This document shows, one piece after another, positions 17,247 through 26,022 of a stretch of DNA of 64,000 bases; the stretch's first letter is position 1; each line of letters begins with the position of its first letter. Position numbers and translations under genes: made by a program. Origin of the DNA: Gammaproteobacteria bacterium (lineage in GTDB: Bacteria; Pseudomonadota; Gammaproteobacteria; Steroidobacterales; Steroidobacteraceae); contig DAIDHD010000067.1 in the NCBI GenBank assembly GCA_027459765.1, positions 1-64,000 of the forward strand, in the 5' to 3' direction. The notes beneath the pieces were generated by a model. The model made no database searches and was not told where the DNA came from. It saw only the letters and a program-made list of their open reading frames with translations.

Positions 17247-19065
17247 GCCGGTCCGCGACCGCCTCAAGCGTGTCGAGCGGCGGCGAGGCGGTCATGCCGG
17301 CGCACACGTAGGCGACGGTGGCCGGTCCCGGACGCCGCGCGGCGAGCGCGTCGGGCAGACCGGCGGCGTCGTCGGGGATCGCGAAGATCATCCGGGTGGG
17401 CGCGTACACGCGCTGTAATTCGCGCGCCCAGCGCGCCGCCTCCGCGGCCGGACCGCGCACGATCACGATCCGGGTCGAGACGAGAAAGTCCTCGAGCGCG
17501 TTGCCGAAGCTCATGTGCGCGTCCGGCGCCCGGGACAGAAGCGGCGCCGCGCGCGCCAGCGTCGCCTCGGCGGCGTCGAGGTAGCCCACGTGGGACAACA
17601 GCACGCCGAGCCGTGCGAGCACCGTCGCGGCCACGGCATTGCCGTTCGGCCGCGAATCATCGGCGAACGCGAGCGGTCGGTGAAACAGCCGCTCGTGATC
17701 CGCGGCGGTGAAGTAGAAGCCGCCGCGTTCGTCGGCGAAGCGCGCGAGCAGCGCATCCACGAGCGCACAGGCTAATGCGAGGTCTTCGCCGCGCCAGCGC
17801 GCCTGCAGCAGTTCGAGCAGCGCATCGGCGAGGAAGGCGTGTGCGTCGAGGCACGCCGGCCCAAGCGTGCGGCCGTCGCCGGCACCGGCGAGCAGTCGAC
17901 CCTCGCGCCACAGGTCGCGCCGCAGGGCGTCCACCGCGGCGCCCGCGTCGAGCGCGAGGTCCGGCCGGTCGAGAGCGCGCGCGGCAAGCGCGAGTCCCTT
18001 GATCGCGAGCGCGTTCCCGGCGCCGAAGATCCGTTGGTCGCGGCGCCACAGGCCGCCGCTGCCGTCCGGTTCGGTGCCGGTCGCGTACACACCGGCGCAG
18101 AACGCCCCGCCGGGTGCGCGCAGGTGGCGCGCCAGGAATGCCGCGACGCCGCTCGCGACGTCGGCGAACAGCGGTTCGCCGGTGGCGAGCGCGGCCTGTG
18201 CGTAGAGCGCGAGCAACGCGCCCTGGTCGCCGAGCGACTTCTCGGCGTGCGGCAGCTGCCAGGCCGCATCGACGCAGTGCCCGAAGAAGCCGCCGTCGCC
18301 GCGATCACGGAGCGCGCCCTCGGCCATGCGGGTGAGCGACAGCGTGGCGACGTACAGCGCCTGCAAGTCCGGCGCCTCCGTGTCCGCGGTCGCGTACCAG
18401 TGCCGCAGACAGCGCTCCAGGCTCGGCGCCTGCGGAAATTTCGGCGCGCCACCGAAGCCGCCGTGGCGCGAGTCGAAGGCGCGCGCGAGTGCGGCGCGCG
18501 CCGCCGCGAGCGGGCTCGCGTCGAGCGGGGCGCGCGCGTCGGCGGCGGGCGGCACCAGGCGCTCGAGTGCCTGGTGGAGCATCGGGCGCTGGGCGCGAAT
18601 CTCCTCCGTTCGGTCGTGAAAGAAGGCCGCGATCCGCTCGAGCAGCGTCACGAACGCGGGCATGCCGGCGTGCGCCTCCCGCGGGAAATAGGTGCCGCCG
18701 AAGAACGGCTGGCCGTCCCACGGCGCGAGGAACAGGGTGAGCGGCCAGCCGCCGGGGCGGCGGGTGAACAGCGGCTGCGCCGCCTGGTAGAGCGTGTCGA
18801 GGTCCGGGCGTTCGTCGCGGTCGACCAGCACGTTGACGAACAGCCGGTTCATCACGGCCGCGGTCGCCGGGTCCTCGAAGGATTCGCGCGCCATGAGCTC
18901 GCATCCGGGGCAGGCGAGGCGGCCGATCACGAGCAGGATCGGCCTGTCCTCGGCGCGCGCGCGCGCGAGCGCGTCCGCGCCCCAGGGATGCCAGTCCACG
19001 GACTGGGATGAGTGCAGTCGAAGATAGGGACTGACCTCGCCGGCGAGGCGGTTGTGCTGGGTCAC
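17209..19065 (-). CDS. DUF255/YyaL-family protein with N-terminal thioredoxin-like domain
   Basis: This family joins a thioredoxin-like domain to a six-hairpin-glycosidase-like barrel; its biochemical role is not established. The sequence starts MTQHNRLAGEVSPYLRLHSSQ and has VDWHPWG, ESFEDPATAAVMN and GGWPLTLFLAP, which define the family. The usual CxWC-type motif is here CPGC. The GTG at 19065 was chosen because family members begin just before NRLAGE-SPYL and a GAGG lies upstream; the frame is open back to 19098. Length from that start is 618 residues, slightly below the usual 670-700. Confidence 0.82.
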   Translation of the reverse strand: MTQHNRLAGEVSPYLRLHSSQSVDWHPWGADALARARAEDRPILLVIGRLACPGCELMARESFEDPATAAVMNRLFVNVLVDRDERPDLDTLYQAAQPLFTRRPGGWPLTLFLAPWDGQPFFGGTYFPREAHAGMPAFVTLLERIAAFFHDRTEEIRAQRPMLHQALERLVPPAADARAPLDASPLAAARAALARAFDSRHGGFGGAPKFPQAPSLERCLRHWYATADTEAPDLQALYVATLSLTRMAEGALRDRGDGGFFGHCVDAAWQLPHAEKSLGDQGALLALYAQAALATGEPLFADVASGVAAFLARHLRAPGGAFCAGVYATGTEPDGSGGLWRRDQRIFGAGNALAIKGLALAARALDRPDLALDAGAAVDALRRDLWREGRLLAGAGDGRTLGPACLDAHAFLADALLELLQARWRGEDLALACALVDALLARFADERGGFYFTAADHERLFHRPLAFADDSRPNGNAVAATVLARLGVLLSHVGYLDAAEATLARAAPLLSRAPDAHMSFGNALEDFLVSTRIVIVRGPAAEAARWARELQRVYAPTRMIFAIPDDAAGLPDALAARRPGPATVAYVCAGMTASPPLDTLEAVADRLKSLQALARAAP

Positions 19066-19118
19066 CGATAGGCGCCTCGGGTTAGAATGCGCGTCCACTA
19101 TAACGTCGGTCAGAAAAC

Positions 19119-20330
19119 ATGAGTGAACCCGCCACGGCCTCGGCCCTGCGCACGCTGCGACTGAAGCGCAACGAGGATCGCCGTCTCAACGCGGGGCACC
19201 TCTGGATCTTCAGCAACGAGGTCGACGCCGAGCAGACGCCGCTGCCGAAGTTCAAGGCCGGGGAAGTGGTGCGGGTGCTGGCGCACAACGACCGCTTCAT
19301 GGGCCTCGCCTACGTCAACCCGCAGTCGTTGATCTGCGCCCGGCTCCTCGGTAGCGCGCGGCCGCCGGACGCGGCGTGGTTCGAGGAGCGTCTGCGCGTT
19401 GCGCTCGCTCTGCGTGAGCGCCTGTACGCGGCGCCCTACTACCGCTGGGTGTTCGGCGAGTCGGACGGGCTGCCGGGCCTGGTCATCGACCGCTACGGCG
19501 CGGTGTGCGTGGTGCAGATCGGCACCGCCGGCATGGAGGCGTTGAAGGGCGAGATCGAACAGGCGCTGACGCGCGTGGTCGAGTGCGAGACGCTGATCTT
19601 CAAGAACGACTCGGGCGCGCGGGCGCTCGAGGGGTTGCCGAGCTACGTGGAGGCGGTGCGCGGCCGGGCGGAGGACCTCGCCTGGGTGGTCGAGGACGGA
19701 CTGAAGTTCTCGGTCGAACTGCCGGAGGGCCAGAAGACCGGCTGGTTCTTCGACCAGGCGGCGAACCGGCGCGCGCTCGTCAAGTACTTGAAGCCGGGCG
19801 CGCGCGTGCTGGACGTGTTCAGCTACGTCGGCGCCTGGGGCGTGCGTGCGGCCCATGCCGGCGCGAGCGAGGTGCTGTGCGTGGACTCCTCCGCCGCGGC
19901 GCTGGAGCGGGCGGCGCGCAATGCCGAGCACAACGGCCTCACCGTGCAGACGCGCCGCGGCGACGCGTTCGAGACCCTGGAGGCGCTGGCGGCCGAGGGC
20001 CGGCGCTTCGACGTGGCGATCGTCGATCCGCCGGCGTTCGCGAAGCGCAAGAAGGATCTGCCGAAGGCGCTGGCGGCGTACAAGCGCTTGAACCAGCTCG
20101 CCATGCAGGTACTCGCGGAGGATGCGCTCCTGGTGAGCTGTTCGTGCTCCTACCACGTCGGCGCCGACGAACTGCTCGAATCGATCGCGCGCGCGGCGCG
20201 CCAACCGGCGCGGCACCTGCAGGTGCTGGAATACGGCGGTCAGGCGCCGGATCACCCGCTGCACCCAGCCATCCCGGAAACGCGCTACCTGAAGGCCTAT
20301 TTCTGCCGCGTGACCGGCGGTTTAAAGTAG
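19119..20330 (+). CDS. rlmI: 23S rRNA m5C methyltransferase RlmI-like (PUA + class I SAM domain)
   Basis: RlmI methylates C1962 of 23S rRNA. The 403-residue protein has an N-terminal PUA domain (NAGHLWIFSNEVD, FKAGEVVRVLAHNDRFMG), the central GLVIDRYG segment, and a SAM-binding domain with DVFSYVGAWG and IVDPPAFAKRKKD, then the catalytic-type cysteine in VSCSCSYHV. It diverges from the DUF255 gene. TAGAAT (19083) and TATAAC (19099) are possible -10 boxes. Confidence 0.9.
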   Translation: MSEPATASALRTLRLKRNEDRRLNAGHLWIFSNEVDAEQTPLPKFKAGEVVRVLAHNDRFMGLAYVNPQSLICARLLGSARPPDAAWFEERLRVALALRERLYAAPYYRWVFGESDGLPGLVIDRYGAVCVVQIGTAGMEALKGEIEQALTRVVECETLIFKNDSGARALEGLPSYVEAVRGRAEDLAWVVEDGLKFSVELPEGQKTGWFFDQAANRRALVKYLKPGARVLDVFSYVGAWGVRAAHAGASEVLCVDSSAAALERAARNAEHNGLTVQTRRGDAFETLEALAAEGRRFDVAIVDPPAFAKRKKDLPKALAAYKRLNQLAMQVLAEDALLVSCSCSYHVGADELLESIARAARQPARHLQVLEYGGQAPDHPLHPAIPETRYLKAYFCRVTGGLK

Positions 20331-20334
20331 TCGT

Positions 20335-21153
20335 ATGCTGAAGTATCCCCACATCAATCCGGTGGCCATCTCCATCGGGCCGCTGCGCGTGCACTGGTAC
20401 GGCATCATGTATCTGGTCGGGTTCGTCTCGGCCTGGGCTTTGGCGCGCAGCCGTGCGCGCAGGCCGGGCTCCACCTGGACCCTGCTGGACATCGACGATC
20501 TCATTTTCTACTGCGCCATCGGCGTGATCGTCGGCGGCCGTCTTGGCTGGTGCCTGGTGTACGGGCGGGACGTGATCGCGCAGAACTTCCTCAACGTCTT
20601 TCACATCTGGGACGGCGGCATGTCCTTCCACGGCGGCCTCACCGGGGTGATCGTGGCCGCGATGGTGTTCGCGCGCATGAAGGGCAAGCGCATCCCGGAC
20701 GTGTTCGACTTCCTCGCGCCGCTGCCGGGCATCGGCCTGATGGCGGGCCGGCTCGGGAACTTCATCAACGGCGAGCTGTGGGGCCGGCCGACGGACCTGC
20801 CCTGGGGCTTCGGGGTTCCCGACGAGACCGGGCGCCTGGTGGCGCGCCACCCGTCGCAGCTCTACGAGGCGACGCTCGAGGGACTGGTGCTGTTCAGCAT
20901 CCTCTGGTGGTACACGCGCAAGCCGCGGCCGCGACTCGCGCCGACGGGGCTGTTCCTGCTGCTGTACGGCTGCGCGCGCTTCACGGTCGAGTGGGTGCGC
21001 CTGCCGGACGCCAACATCGGCTACCTCGTCGGTGATTGGCTGACCATGGGCATGCTCCTCACCACGCCGATGATCTTCATCGGGGTCGCGGTGATGGCCT
21101 ACGCCTACTGGCGCGACCAGCCGAGCGGCAACCTCGCCGCCGCGAACGCCTGA
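20335..21153 (+). CDS. lgt: Phosphatidylglycerol:prolipoprotein diacylglyceryl transferase
   Basis: Lgt attaches diacylglycerol to the lipobox cysteine of prolipoproteins in the inner membrane, the first step of lipoprotein maturation. The 272-residue polytopic protein has [22 protein letters not shown] and the signature [13 protein letters not shown]. It begins 4 nt after rlmI. It would process the lipoproteins encoded in this window (cytochrome c, RlpA and the 28-kb lipoprotein). Confidence 0.97.
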   Translation: MLKYPHINPVAISIGPLRVHWYGIMYLVGFVSAWALARSRARRPGSTWTLLDIDDLIFYCAIGVIVGGRLGWCLVYGRDVIAQNFLNVFHIWDGGMSFHGGLTGVIVAAMVFARMKGKRIPDVFDFLAPLPGIGLMAGRLGNFINGELWGRPTDLPWGFGVPDETGRLVARHPSQLYEATLEGLVLFSILWWYTRKPRPRLAPTGLFLLLYGCARFTVEWVRLPDANIGYLVGDWLTMGMLLTTPMIFIGVAVMAYAYWRDQPSGNLAAANA

Positions 21154-21170
21154 CGAGCGGAGCGACGCGC

Positions 21171-22016
21171 GTGCCGGGTCTGGACCAGGGCTACCTCGCG
21201 CTGCTGCGCGACATCCTCGAGACGGGGGTGCGCAAGGCGGACCGCACCGGCACCGGCACACTGTCCGTGTTCGGTCGCTTCCTGCGGCACGATCTGGCGC
21301 AGGGATTTCCGCTGCTCACCACCAAACGTCTGCACGTCAAGTCGATACTGTACGAGTTGCTCTGGTTCCTGCGCGGCGACACCAACGTTCGTTTCCTGCG
21401 CGAGCACGGCGTGTCGATCTGGGACGAGTGGGCGACGCCCGACGGTGAACTCGGACCCGTATACGGTGCGCAGTGGCGTCGCTGGCGTGGAGCCGACGGC
21501 CGTGAACACGACCAGGTGAGCGCGCTCGTCGAGGGTATCAAGCGCAAGCCCGACAGCCGTCGGCACCTCATCAACGCCTGGAACGTGGCGGAACTGCCCG
21601 ACGAGGCGTTGGCGCCGGAGGCGAACGCCGCGGCGGGACGCATGGCGTTGCCGCCGTGCCACGTGATGTACCAGTTCTACGTGGCGAATGGCCGGCTGTC
21701 CTGCCTGATGACCATGCGCAGCGTGGACGTGTTCCTGGGGCTGCCGTACAACTGTGCCTCGACCGCATTCCTCACCACCATGATTGCGCAGCAGTGCGAA
21801 TTGCAGCCCGGCGAGGTGGTGTTTTCGCTCGGCGACACGCATCTGTACTCGAACCACCTCGACCAGGCACGCCTGCAGGTCACGCGCGAGCCGCGCCCGG
21901 CACCGCGTCTCGCGCTGCTGCGCAAGCCGGCGAGCGTGTTCGACTACCAGTTCGAAGATTTCCGGATCGACGACTACGATCCGCACCCGCACATCGCGGC
22001 GCCGATCGCCAAGTGA
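21171..22016 (+). CDS. thyA: Thymidylate synthase
   Basis: ThyA converts dUMP and methylene-THF to dTMP and dihydrofolate. The 281-residue sequence has [37 protein letters not shown], the catalytic cysteine in [10 protein letters not shown], and [15 protein letters not shown]. The GTG at 21171 is the best start, preceded by GAGCGGAG. The dihydrofolate it produces is reduced by FolA, encoded 1.8 kb downstream. Confidence 0.96.
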   Translation: MPGLDQGYLALLRDILETGVRKADRTGTGTLSVFGRFLRHDLAQGFPLLTTKRLHVKSILYELLWFLRGDTNVRFLREHGVSIWDEWATPDGELGPVYGAQWRRWRGADGREHDQVSALVEGIKRKPDSRRHLINAWNVAELPDEALAPEANAAAGRMALPPCHVMYQFYVANGRLSCLMTMRSVDVFLGLPYNCASTAFLTTMIAQQCELQPGEVVFSLGDTHLYSNHLDQARLQVTREPRPAPRLALLRKPASVFDYQFEDFRIDDYDPHPHIAAPIAK

Positions 22017-22077
22017 CGAGCGGACGCCTGCCGCGTCCCCACCCACGAATCCCCACACGAGAGCACCCGAGAAGATC

Positions 22078-22746
22078 ATGCCCCGAAGCGCGCGCCGGTC
22101 CCCGTTGGTCGAAGTCCGGCATTCACAGGTCCACGGCTACGGGGTGTTCGCCCTGCGGCGCATCCGCAAGGGCACCACGGTGATGGAATACGTGGGCGAG
22201 CGCGTCAGCCACGCGGAGGCCGACGCGCGCTACGAGCACAAGGACGCACGCGACAACCACACCTTCCTGTTCACGGTGGACTCGCGCACGGTGATCGACG
22301 GTGGCGTCGACGGCAACGACGCGCGCTACATCAATCACGGCTGCGACCCGAACTGCGAGAGCACCACCCGCGACCGGCGCGTGTTCATCGAGGCGATCCG
22401 CACCATCGAGCCGGGCGAGGAGTTGTGCTACGACTATCAGATCCAGCGCGACGACGACGATCCGGCGGATGTGGACGAGATCTTCGCGTGTCGCTGCGGG
22501 GCGACGGGCTGCCGCGGGAGCATGCTCGAACCGCGCAAACCCGTCCGCGCGAAGAAAAAGCGGGTGATCCGCGCCGCCGGATCGCGCAGCCGCGTCGCCA
22601 CCGGCGCATCGAAGCGGCGCGCCGCGCCGGCCAAGGCGCACCAGGGCGCGGCACGCAAGGGCGGGCAGGGCGCGGCCAAGGGCGGGCGAGCGGCGAAGAA
22701 GGGCGGGCGGGCTGCGAAGAAGGGCGGGCGCAAGCCGCGCCGCTGA
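22078..22746 (+). CDS. SET-domain protein lysine methyltransferase with histone-H1-like basic tail
   Basis: Residues 1-150 form a SET domain: HGYGVFALRRIRKGT, the SAM/knot motif YINHGCDPNCES, ELCYDYQ, and a post-SET zinc motif CRCGATGCRG. These residues suggest an active lysine N-methyltransferase. The last 65-70 residues are almost only Lys, Arg, Ala and Gly with short repeats of the type KKGGRAA, like bacterial H1-type DNA-binding tails. The tail could bind DNA or RNA, or be a substrate. The product has 222 residues. It sits between thyA and a LysR gene; its target is unknown. Confidence 0.87.
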   Translation: MPRSARRSPLVEVRHSQVHGYGVFALRRIRKGTTVMEYVGERVSHAEADARYEHKDARDNHTFLFTVDSRTVIDGGVDGNDARYINHGCDPNCESTTRDRRVFIEAIRTIEPGEELCYDYQIQRDDDDPADVDEIFACRCGATGCRGSMLEPRKPVRAKKKRVIRAAGSRSRVATGASKRRAAPAKAHQGAARKGGQGAAKGGRAAKKGGRAAKKGGRKPRR

Positions 22747-22766
22747 TGGAACGGCTGGCACGATAT

Positions 22767-22794
22767 TTGCCAGGAATCCCCCGGGTAATATAAG
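22767..22794 (+). promoter_or_regulatory. Promoter of the lysR-folA pair
   Basis: TTGCCA (22767-22772) and TATAAG (22789-22794) are separated by 16 bp, a fair sigma70 promoter with a predicted leader of about 60 nt before the LysR ATG at 22860. It lies in the gap after the SET gene and should serve both the regulator and the coupled folA. Confidence 0.6.
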
Positions 22795-22859
22795 GTGACA
22801 ATGGCGGTGCACAGTCTCCGGTGTGGCGTCGTGTGTCCATTCGGGATCCGGGCCTCGCT

Positions 22860-23774
22860 ATGCGCTTGCCGTCTCTCAAGTTCCTCAAGACCTTCCAGGT
22901 CGCCGCGAAGCTCAAGAGCTTCAAGGCCGCTGCGGAGGAGCTGTTCATCACGCCCTCGGCGGTGAGCCACCAGATCAAGGCGCTGGAGGAGCAACTCGGC
23001 GTGGCGCTGTTCGAGCGCGGCGTGCGCACGCTCTCGCTCACCGACGCAGGCGCGCACTACCTCGAGCACATCGACGACATCTTCGCCAAGCTCGAGTCGG
23101 TCACCGAGCAATTGCAGCAGCGCTACGGGCGCACCATCATCCGCCTGAACGTGCCGCCGTTCTTCGCCAACGAACTGCTGCTGCCGCGGCTCGCGACCTT
23201 CTCGCAGTCGCGCGAGGAAACCGACATCCGCATCGAGACCACGTTCGCCACCCCCAAGGCGCATCCGTCGGACGCGGACCTCTCGATCGTGGTCGGGGCC
23301 GGACCGTGGGAGGGACTCACGGTGCACGAGCTGTTCGCGCAGAGCTTCATCGCGGCCTGCTCGCCCGGCTTTCTCGCCGAGAATCCGATCCGCCACTACG
23401 CCGACCTGAACGGCAAGACGCTGCTGTTGCACGAGGAGCGGCGCGATGCCTGGGAGCGCTGGGCGCAGGGTCTCGGCATCGAACCCATCAAGCCCAACCG
23501 CCTGGTGCGGCTCGATACCATGTCGGCGGTGGTGCTGGCGGCAGAACAGGGCGTCGGCGTGGCGCTCGTGCCGTCGCGGTTGTGCGCGGATCGGTTCGCC
23601 GAAGGCGGTCTCGTGAAGCTGTTCGACGCCGAGCTCACCACCCACGAAAGCTACGTGCTGCTACAGCGGCCCGAGGACACCGGTCGCGAGGAGCTGCAGG
23701 AGCTGGTGCGCTGGATCCTCGACGTCTCGCGCAGCCCGGTGTCGCGCGCCCCGACCTCGCGTGTGCCGGCGTGA
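22860..23774 (+). CDS. LysR-family transcriptional regulator, GcvA-like
   Basis: The 304-residue protein has an N-terminal winged helix-turn-helix (SLKFLKTFQVAAKLKSFKAA, TPSAVSHQIKALEEQLGVAL) and a periplasmic-binding-like effector domain. The start of the helix-turn-helix most resembles the GcvA branch of the family. The ATG at 22860 matches the family N-terminus; the frame is open upstream. It overlaps folA by GTGA. Control of folA, glycine or one-carbon genes is a guess from position. Confidence 0.88.
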   Translation: MRLPSLKFLKTFQVAAKLKSFKAAAEELFITPSAVSHQIKALEEQLGVALFERGVRTLSLTDAGAHYLEHIDDIFAKLESVTEQLQQRYGRTIIRLNVPPFFANELLLPRLATFSQSREETDIRIETTFATPKAHPSDADLSIVVGAGPWEGLTVHELFAQSFIAACSPGFLAENPIRHYADLNGKTLLLHEERRDAWERWAQGLGIEPIKPNRLVRLDTMSAVVLAAEQGVGVALVPSRLCADRFAEGGLVKLFDAELTTHESYVLLQRPEDTGREELQELVRWILDVSRSPVSRAPTSRVPA

Positions 23775-24274
23775 GCGCGGCCCGGCCGACGCTCGAGTTC
23801 GTGGTGGCGGTGGCCGAGAACGACGTCATCGGCCGCGCCAACGGCCTGCCCTGGCGGTTGCCGGCGGACTTGAAGCACTTCAAGTCGCTCACACTCGGCA
23901 AGCCCGTGCTCATGGGCCGCAAGACCTACCAGTCGATCGGCAAGGCGCTGCCCGGGCGCACCAACATCGTGCTCACCCGGTCCGGTGACTTCGCGCCGCC
24001 GGATGCGCGCGTGGCGCGCGATCTCGCCACGGCCTACGCCGCGGCCGAGGGCGCGGCGGCGCTTATGGTGATCGGCGGCGCCGAGGTGTACGCGCAGTGC
24101 CTCGCGTTCGCGCAACGGATCCACCTCACCCTGGTGCACACTCAGGTGTCGGATGGTGATGCGTTCTTCGCGGGCTGGCGCGGCGCCGAGTGGCGCGAGC
24201 GCGAACGAGTGCGGCGCGAGGCGGACGAGAGCAACGCGCACGCGATGAGCTTCGTGACGCTGGAGCGGGTGTAG
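23771..24274 (+). CDS. folA: Dihydrofolate reductase
   Basis: FolA reduces dihydrofolate to tetrahydrofolate with NADPH and is the trimethoprim target. The 167-residue product shows VAVAENDVIGRANGLPWRLP, DLKHFKSLTLGKPVLMGRKT and VIGGAEVYAQ, all canonical. The start is a GTG overlapping the LysR stop, so translation of folA is probably coupled to the regulator. The gene marks the left edge of the accessory island. Confidence 0.96.
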   Translation: MSAARPTLEFVVAVAENDVIGRANGLPWRLPADLKHFKSLTLGKPVLMGRKTYQSIGKALPGRTNIVLTRSGDFAPPDARVARDLATAYAAAEGAAALMVIGGAEVYAQCLAFAQRIHLTLVHTQVSDGDAFFAGWRGAEWRERERVRREADESNAHAMSFVTLERV

Positions 24275-24332
24275 TTCCTCGGCGCGGTGGCGCGACCTTG
24301 TAGAGCTATGGCGATACCGTCGCCAGGTATTC

Positions 24333-24367
24333 AAAAGTGGCGCGACGCCGATTAGGCGCCGCGACAC
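24333..24367 (-). terminator. Rho-independent terminator of the small Gly-rich gene
   Basis: A hairpin with arms 24337-24349 and 24355-24367 (13-bp stem, 11 pairs) and a 5-nt loop lies just after the stop of the minus-strand gene at 24385. On the minus strand it is followed by TTTTGAAT. No T-run follows it on the plus strand, so it does not serve folA well. Confidence 0.65.
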
Positions 24368-24384
24368 CCCGCTGCACGGTGATC

Positions 24385-24615
24385 TTACTGGTGAGTACGC
24401 CGACTTCGCAGCACGATGAGTGACCCAAGGGCGAGGGTCAGCCCCGTGACTGCCGTGCCGGCATCGATCTCAGGTGCAGCGACGACGCCGCCGCCCCCAC
24501 CGCCACCACCGCCGTCTCCACCGCTGCTGCCACCGGGATCGCCGCTGACATTGCGAGCCTGCGCCGCGACGGCCATGCCCGAGATCATGAGTGCCGCAAG
24601 AACTGTCTTCTTCAT
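24385..24615 (-). CDS. Small exported Gly-rich protein with PEP-CTERM-like C-terminal anchor
   Basis: The 76-residue product has a signal peptide (KKTVLAALMISGMAVAAQA), a mature part rich in Gly and Asp, then APEIDAG, a hydrophobic helix and a terminal RSRR. This tripartite end (short motif, transmembrane helix, basic cluster) resembles PEP-CTERM-type sorting signals handled by exosortases, but the motif is not the classical VPEP. The ATG is preceded by AAAGGA and the gene has its own terminator. The function is unknown. Confidence 0.7.
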   Translation of the reverse strand: MKKTVLAALMISGMAVAAQARNVSGDPGGSSGGDGGGGGGGGGVVAAPEIDAGTAVTGLTLALGSLIVLRSRRTHQ

Positions 24616-24883
24616 AGTCCTTTACCCCTAATAAAGCGATCCGTCACTTCTCCCCCGCAGGGTAACCTAGCAATACATGTATTTCTCCGTCAACCGCAGG
24701 TGTTCTTTGGGTTGATGCGGCGCGGCACCCGCCTTTGGCGTGACGACGAGATCGTCACGGCCCGTATCGCCTTGCTGCCCAACGCCACGTTGTTGGAGTT
24801 CGGCGGGCGGAAAATTGTCGATGGCTCGAGATGCCAAGCTCGGGGCCGGGTGGCCGAGGCGGTGTGAGCTGGTCGAGCCGACT

Positions 24884-25585
24884 TCAGAACGCGAACCCCA
24901 GCACCGCGCCGTACTGGACGCCGAAGCCGTTGGCCCTCTGCCCGGCCATGCTGCCATTGAAATCGAAGACGCCGATCTCCGGGGTCAGCGAGACGTTCTT
25001 CTTGAGTTTGATCTTCACCCCGACGCCAGGTCCGAACGCCTCGAAGTGGTTGGCGCTGGTGCCACCGCTCGCGGACGGGATGGCGGTGTACACGTAGCGT
25101 AGATCGGAAAAGACCGTGTAGCCCGGCGCGACCGAACGGCTCAAGACCCAGTCGACGCCCGGACTCCAGGCGTTGCGCGACTGGCCCTGAAGTTCGAGGT
25201 AGGCGTAGCCGATGCCGGCGACCAGCGCGCTCTGCCAGGCGCTGGCGGTGTCGGTGAGGCGGTGCTTCACGTCGACCTCCGCGCCAAGCCCCGGTCCGAC
25301 GCTCGAGAACGGCAACGCAATCGTGGCGAGCCGATAGCCGATGTCCCAGTCGTCGCTGAGGCCGGTGCGGATGCCGGCGTGGGCGAGGAAGGGCGTGAAG
25401 CTGTCGCGGCGCGGGTCGCCGACCGAGGACCATTGGCCTCCCGTGCCGGCGATGGCCCCGAACGATCCCGGCGCGACGGTGTCTGCCGGCGAGAATCCGA
25501 GCAACCACGAGCCGGCCCACGCGGCCTGAGAACACGCGGCGGCGGCCAGGATGACGGTGGTCGAAATTCGTATACCGATCTTCAT
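24884..25585 (-). CDS. Outer-membrane beta-barrel protein of unknown function
   Basis: The 233-residue product has a signal peptide ending around QAAWA, then alternating amphipathic strands (GYRLATIALPFSS, GAEVDVKHRLT, YTVFSDLRYVYTA, VGVKIKLKKNVSLTPEIGVF) and the aromatic C-terminus GAVLGFAF expected of an outer-membrane barrel. No enzymatic motif is visible. The ATG at 25585 is where the signal peptide begins; the frame is open to 25648. Confidence 0.7.
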   Translation of the reverse strand: MKIGIRISTTVILAAAACSQAAWAGSWLLGFSPADTVAPGSFGAIAGTGGQWSSVGDPRRDSFTPFLAHAGIRTGLSDDWDIGYRLATIALPFSSVGPGLGAEVDVKHRLTDTASAWQSALVAGIGYAYLELQGQSRNAWSPGVDWVLSRSVAPGYTVFSDLRYVYTAIPSASGGTSANHFEAFGPGVGVKIKLKKNVSLTPEIGVFDFNGSMAGQRANGFGVQYGAVLGFAF

Positions 25586-26022
25586 GATTCCGTGCTTTGA
25601 ACGCTGATGACGTGCGCCAGGCGTCGCCGACGGCGCCGATAATTGCATAACCGCACGGGCAATTCTGCTTCAATTGGATCCGCGTCGTGGTCATGTGCCA
25701 CCAGGTCGGCGTATCCTCCCTCTCCCCCTACGCGGGAGCGCATGCGCAGCGGACGGCGGGATCGCGTAGGGTGCCTTCCGCCGGCGCAACAAGCGCGCAT
25801 TCGGCAATGCCGATGGAGATGCCGACCCGCACCGAATTACCCCTCGCGAGCTCGACCGGCCCTTGAAAGGCCGCGGTGGCACGCTTGGTCATGTTGAGCG
25901 GCCTGCATAAACGTCAATCCGTAAGCCGTTCAGCCCCGAAACTGTATTCGCGGGGGAGCAAGCATGCTTCAATGAAACCGCGGATCGCTTGCCGTGCTCA
26001 TCGGGCTACAGGGGACGATTTC
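25586..26022. other. Gene-poor stretch between barrel and BLUF genes
   Basis: These 437 bases should hold the divergent control regions of the barrel and BLUF genes. The small open frames on both strands look like unrelated low-complexity translations and were not accepted. No strong promoter, terminator or RNA gene could be picked out. Confidence 0.5.
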
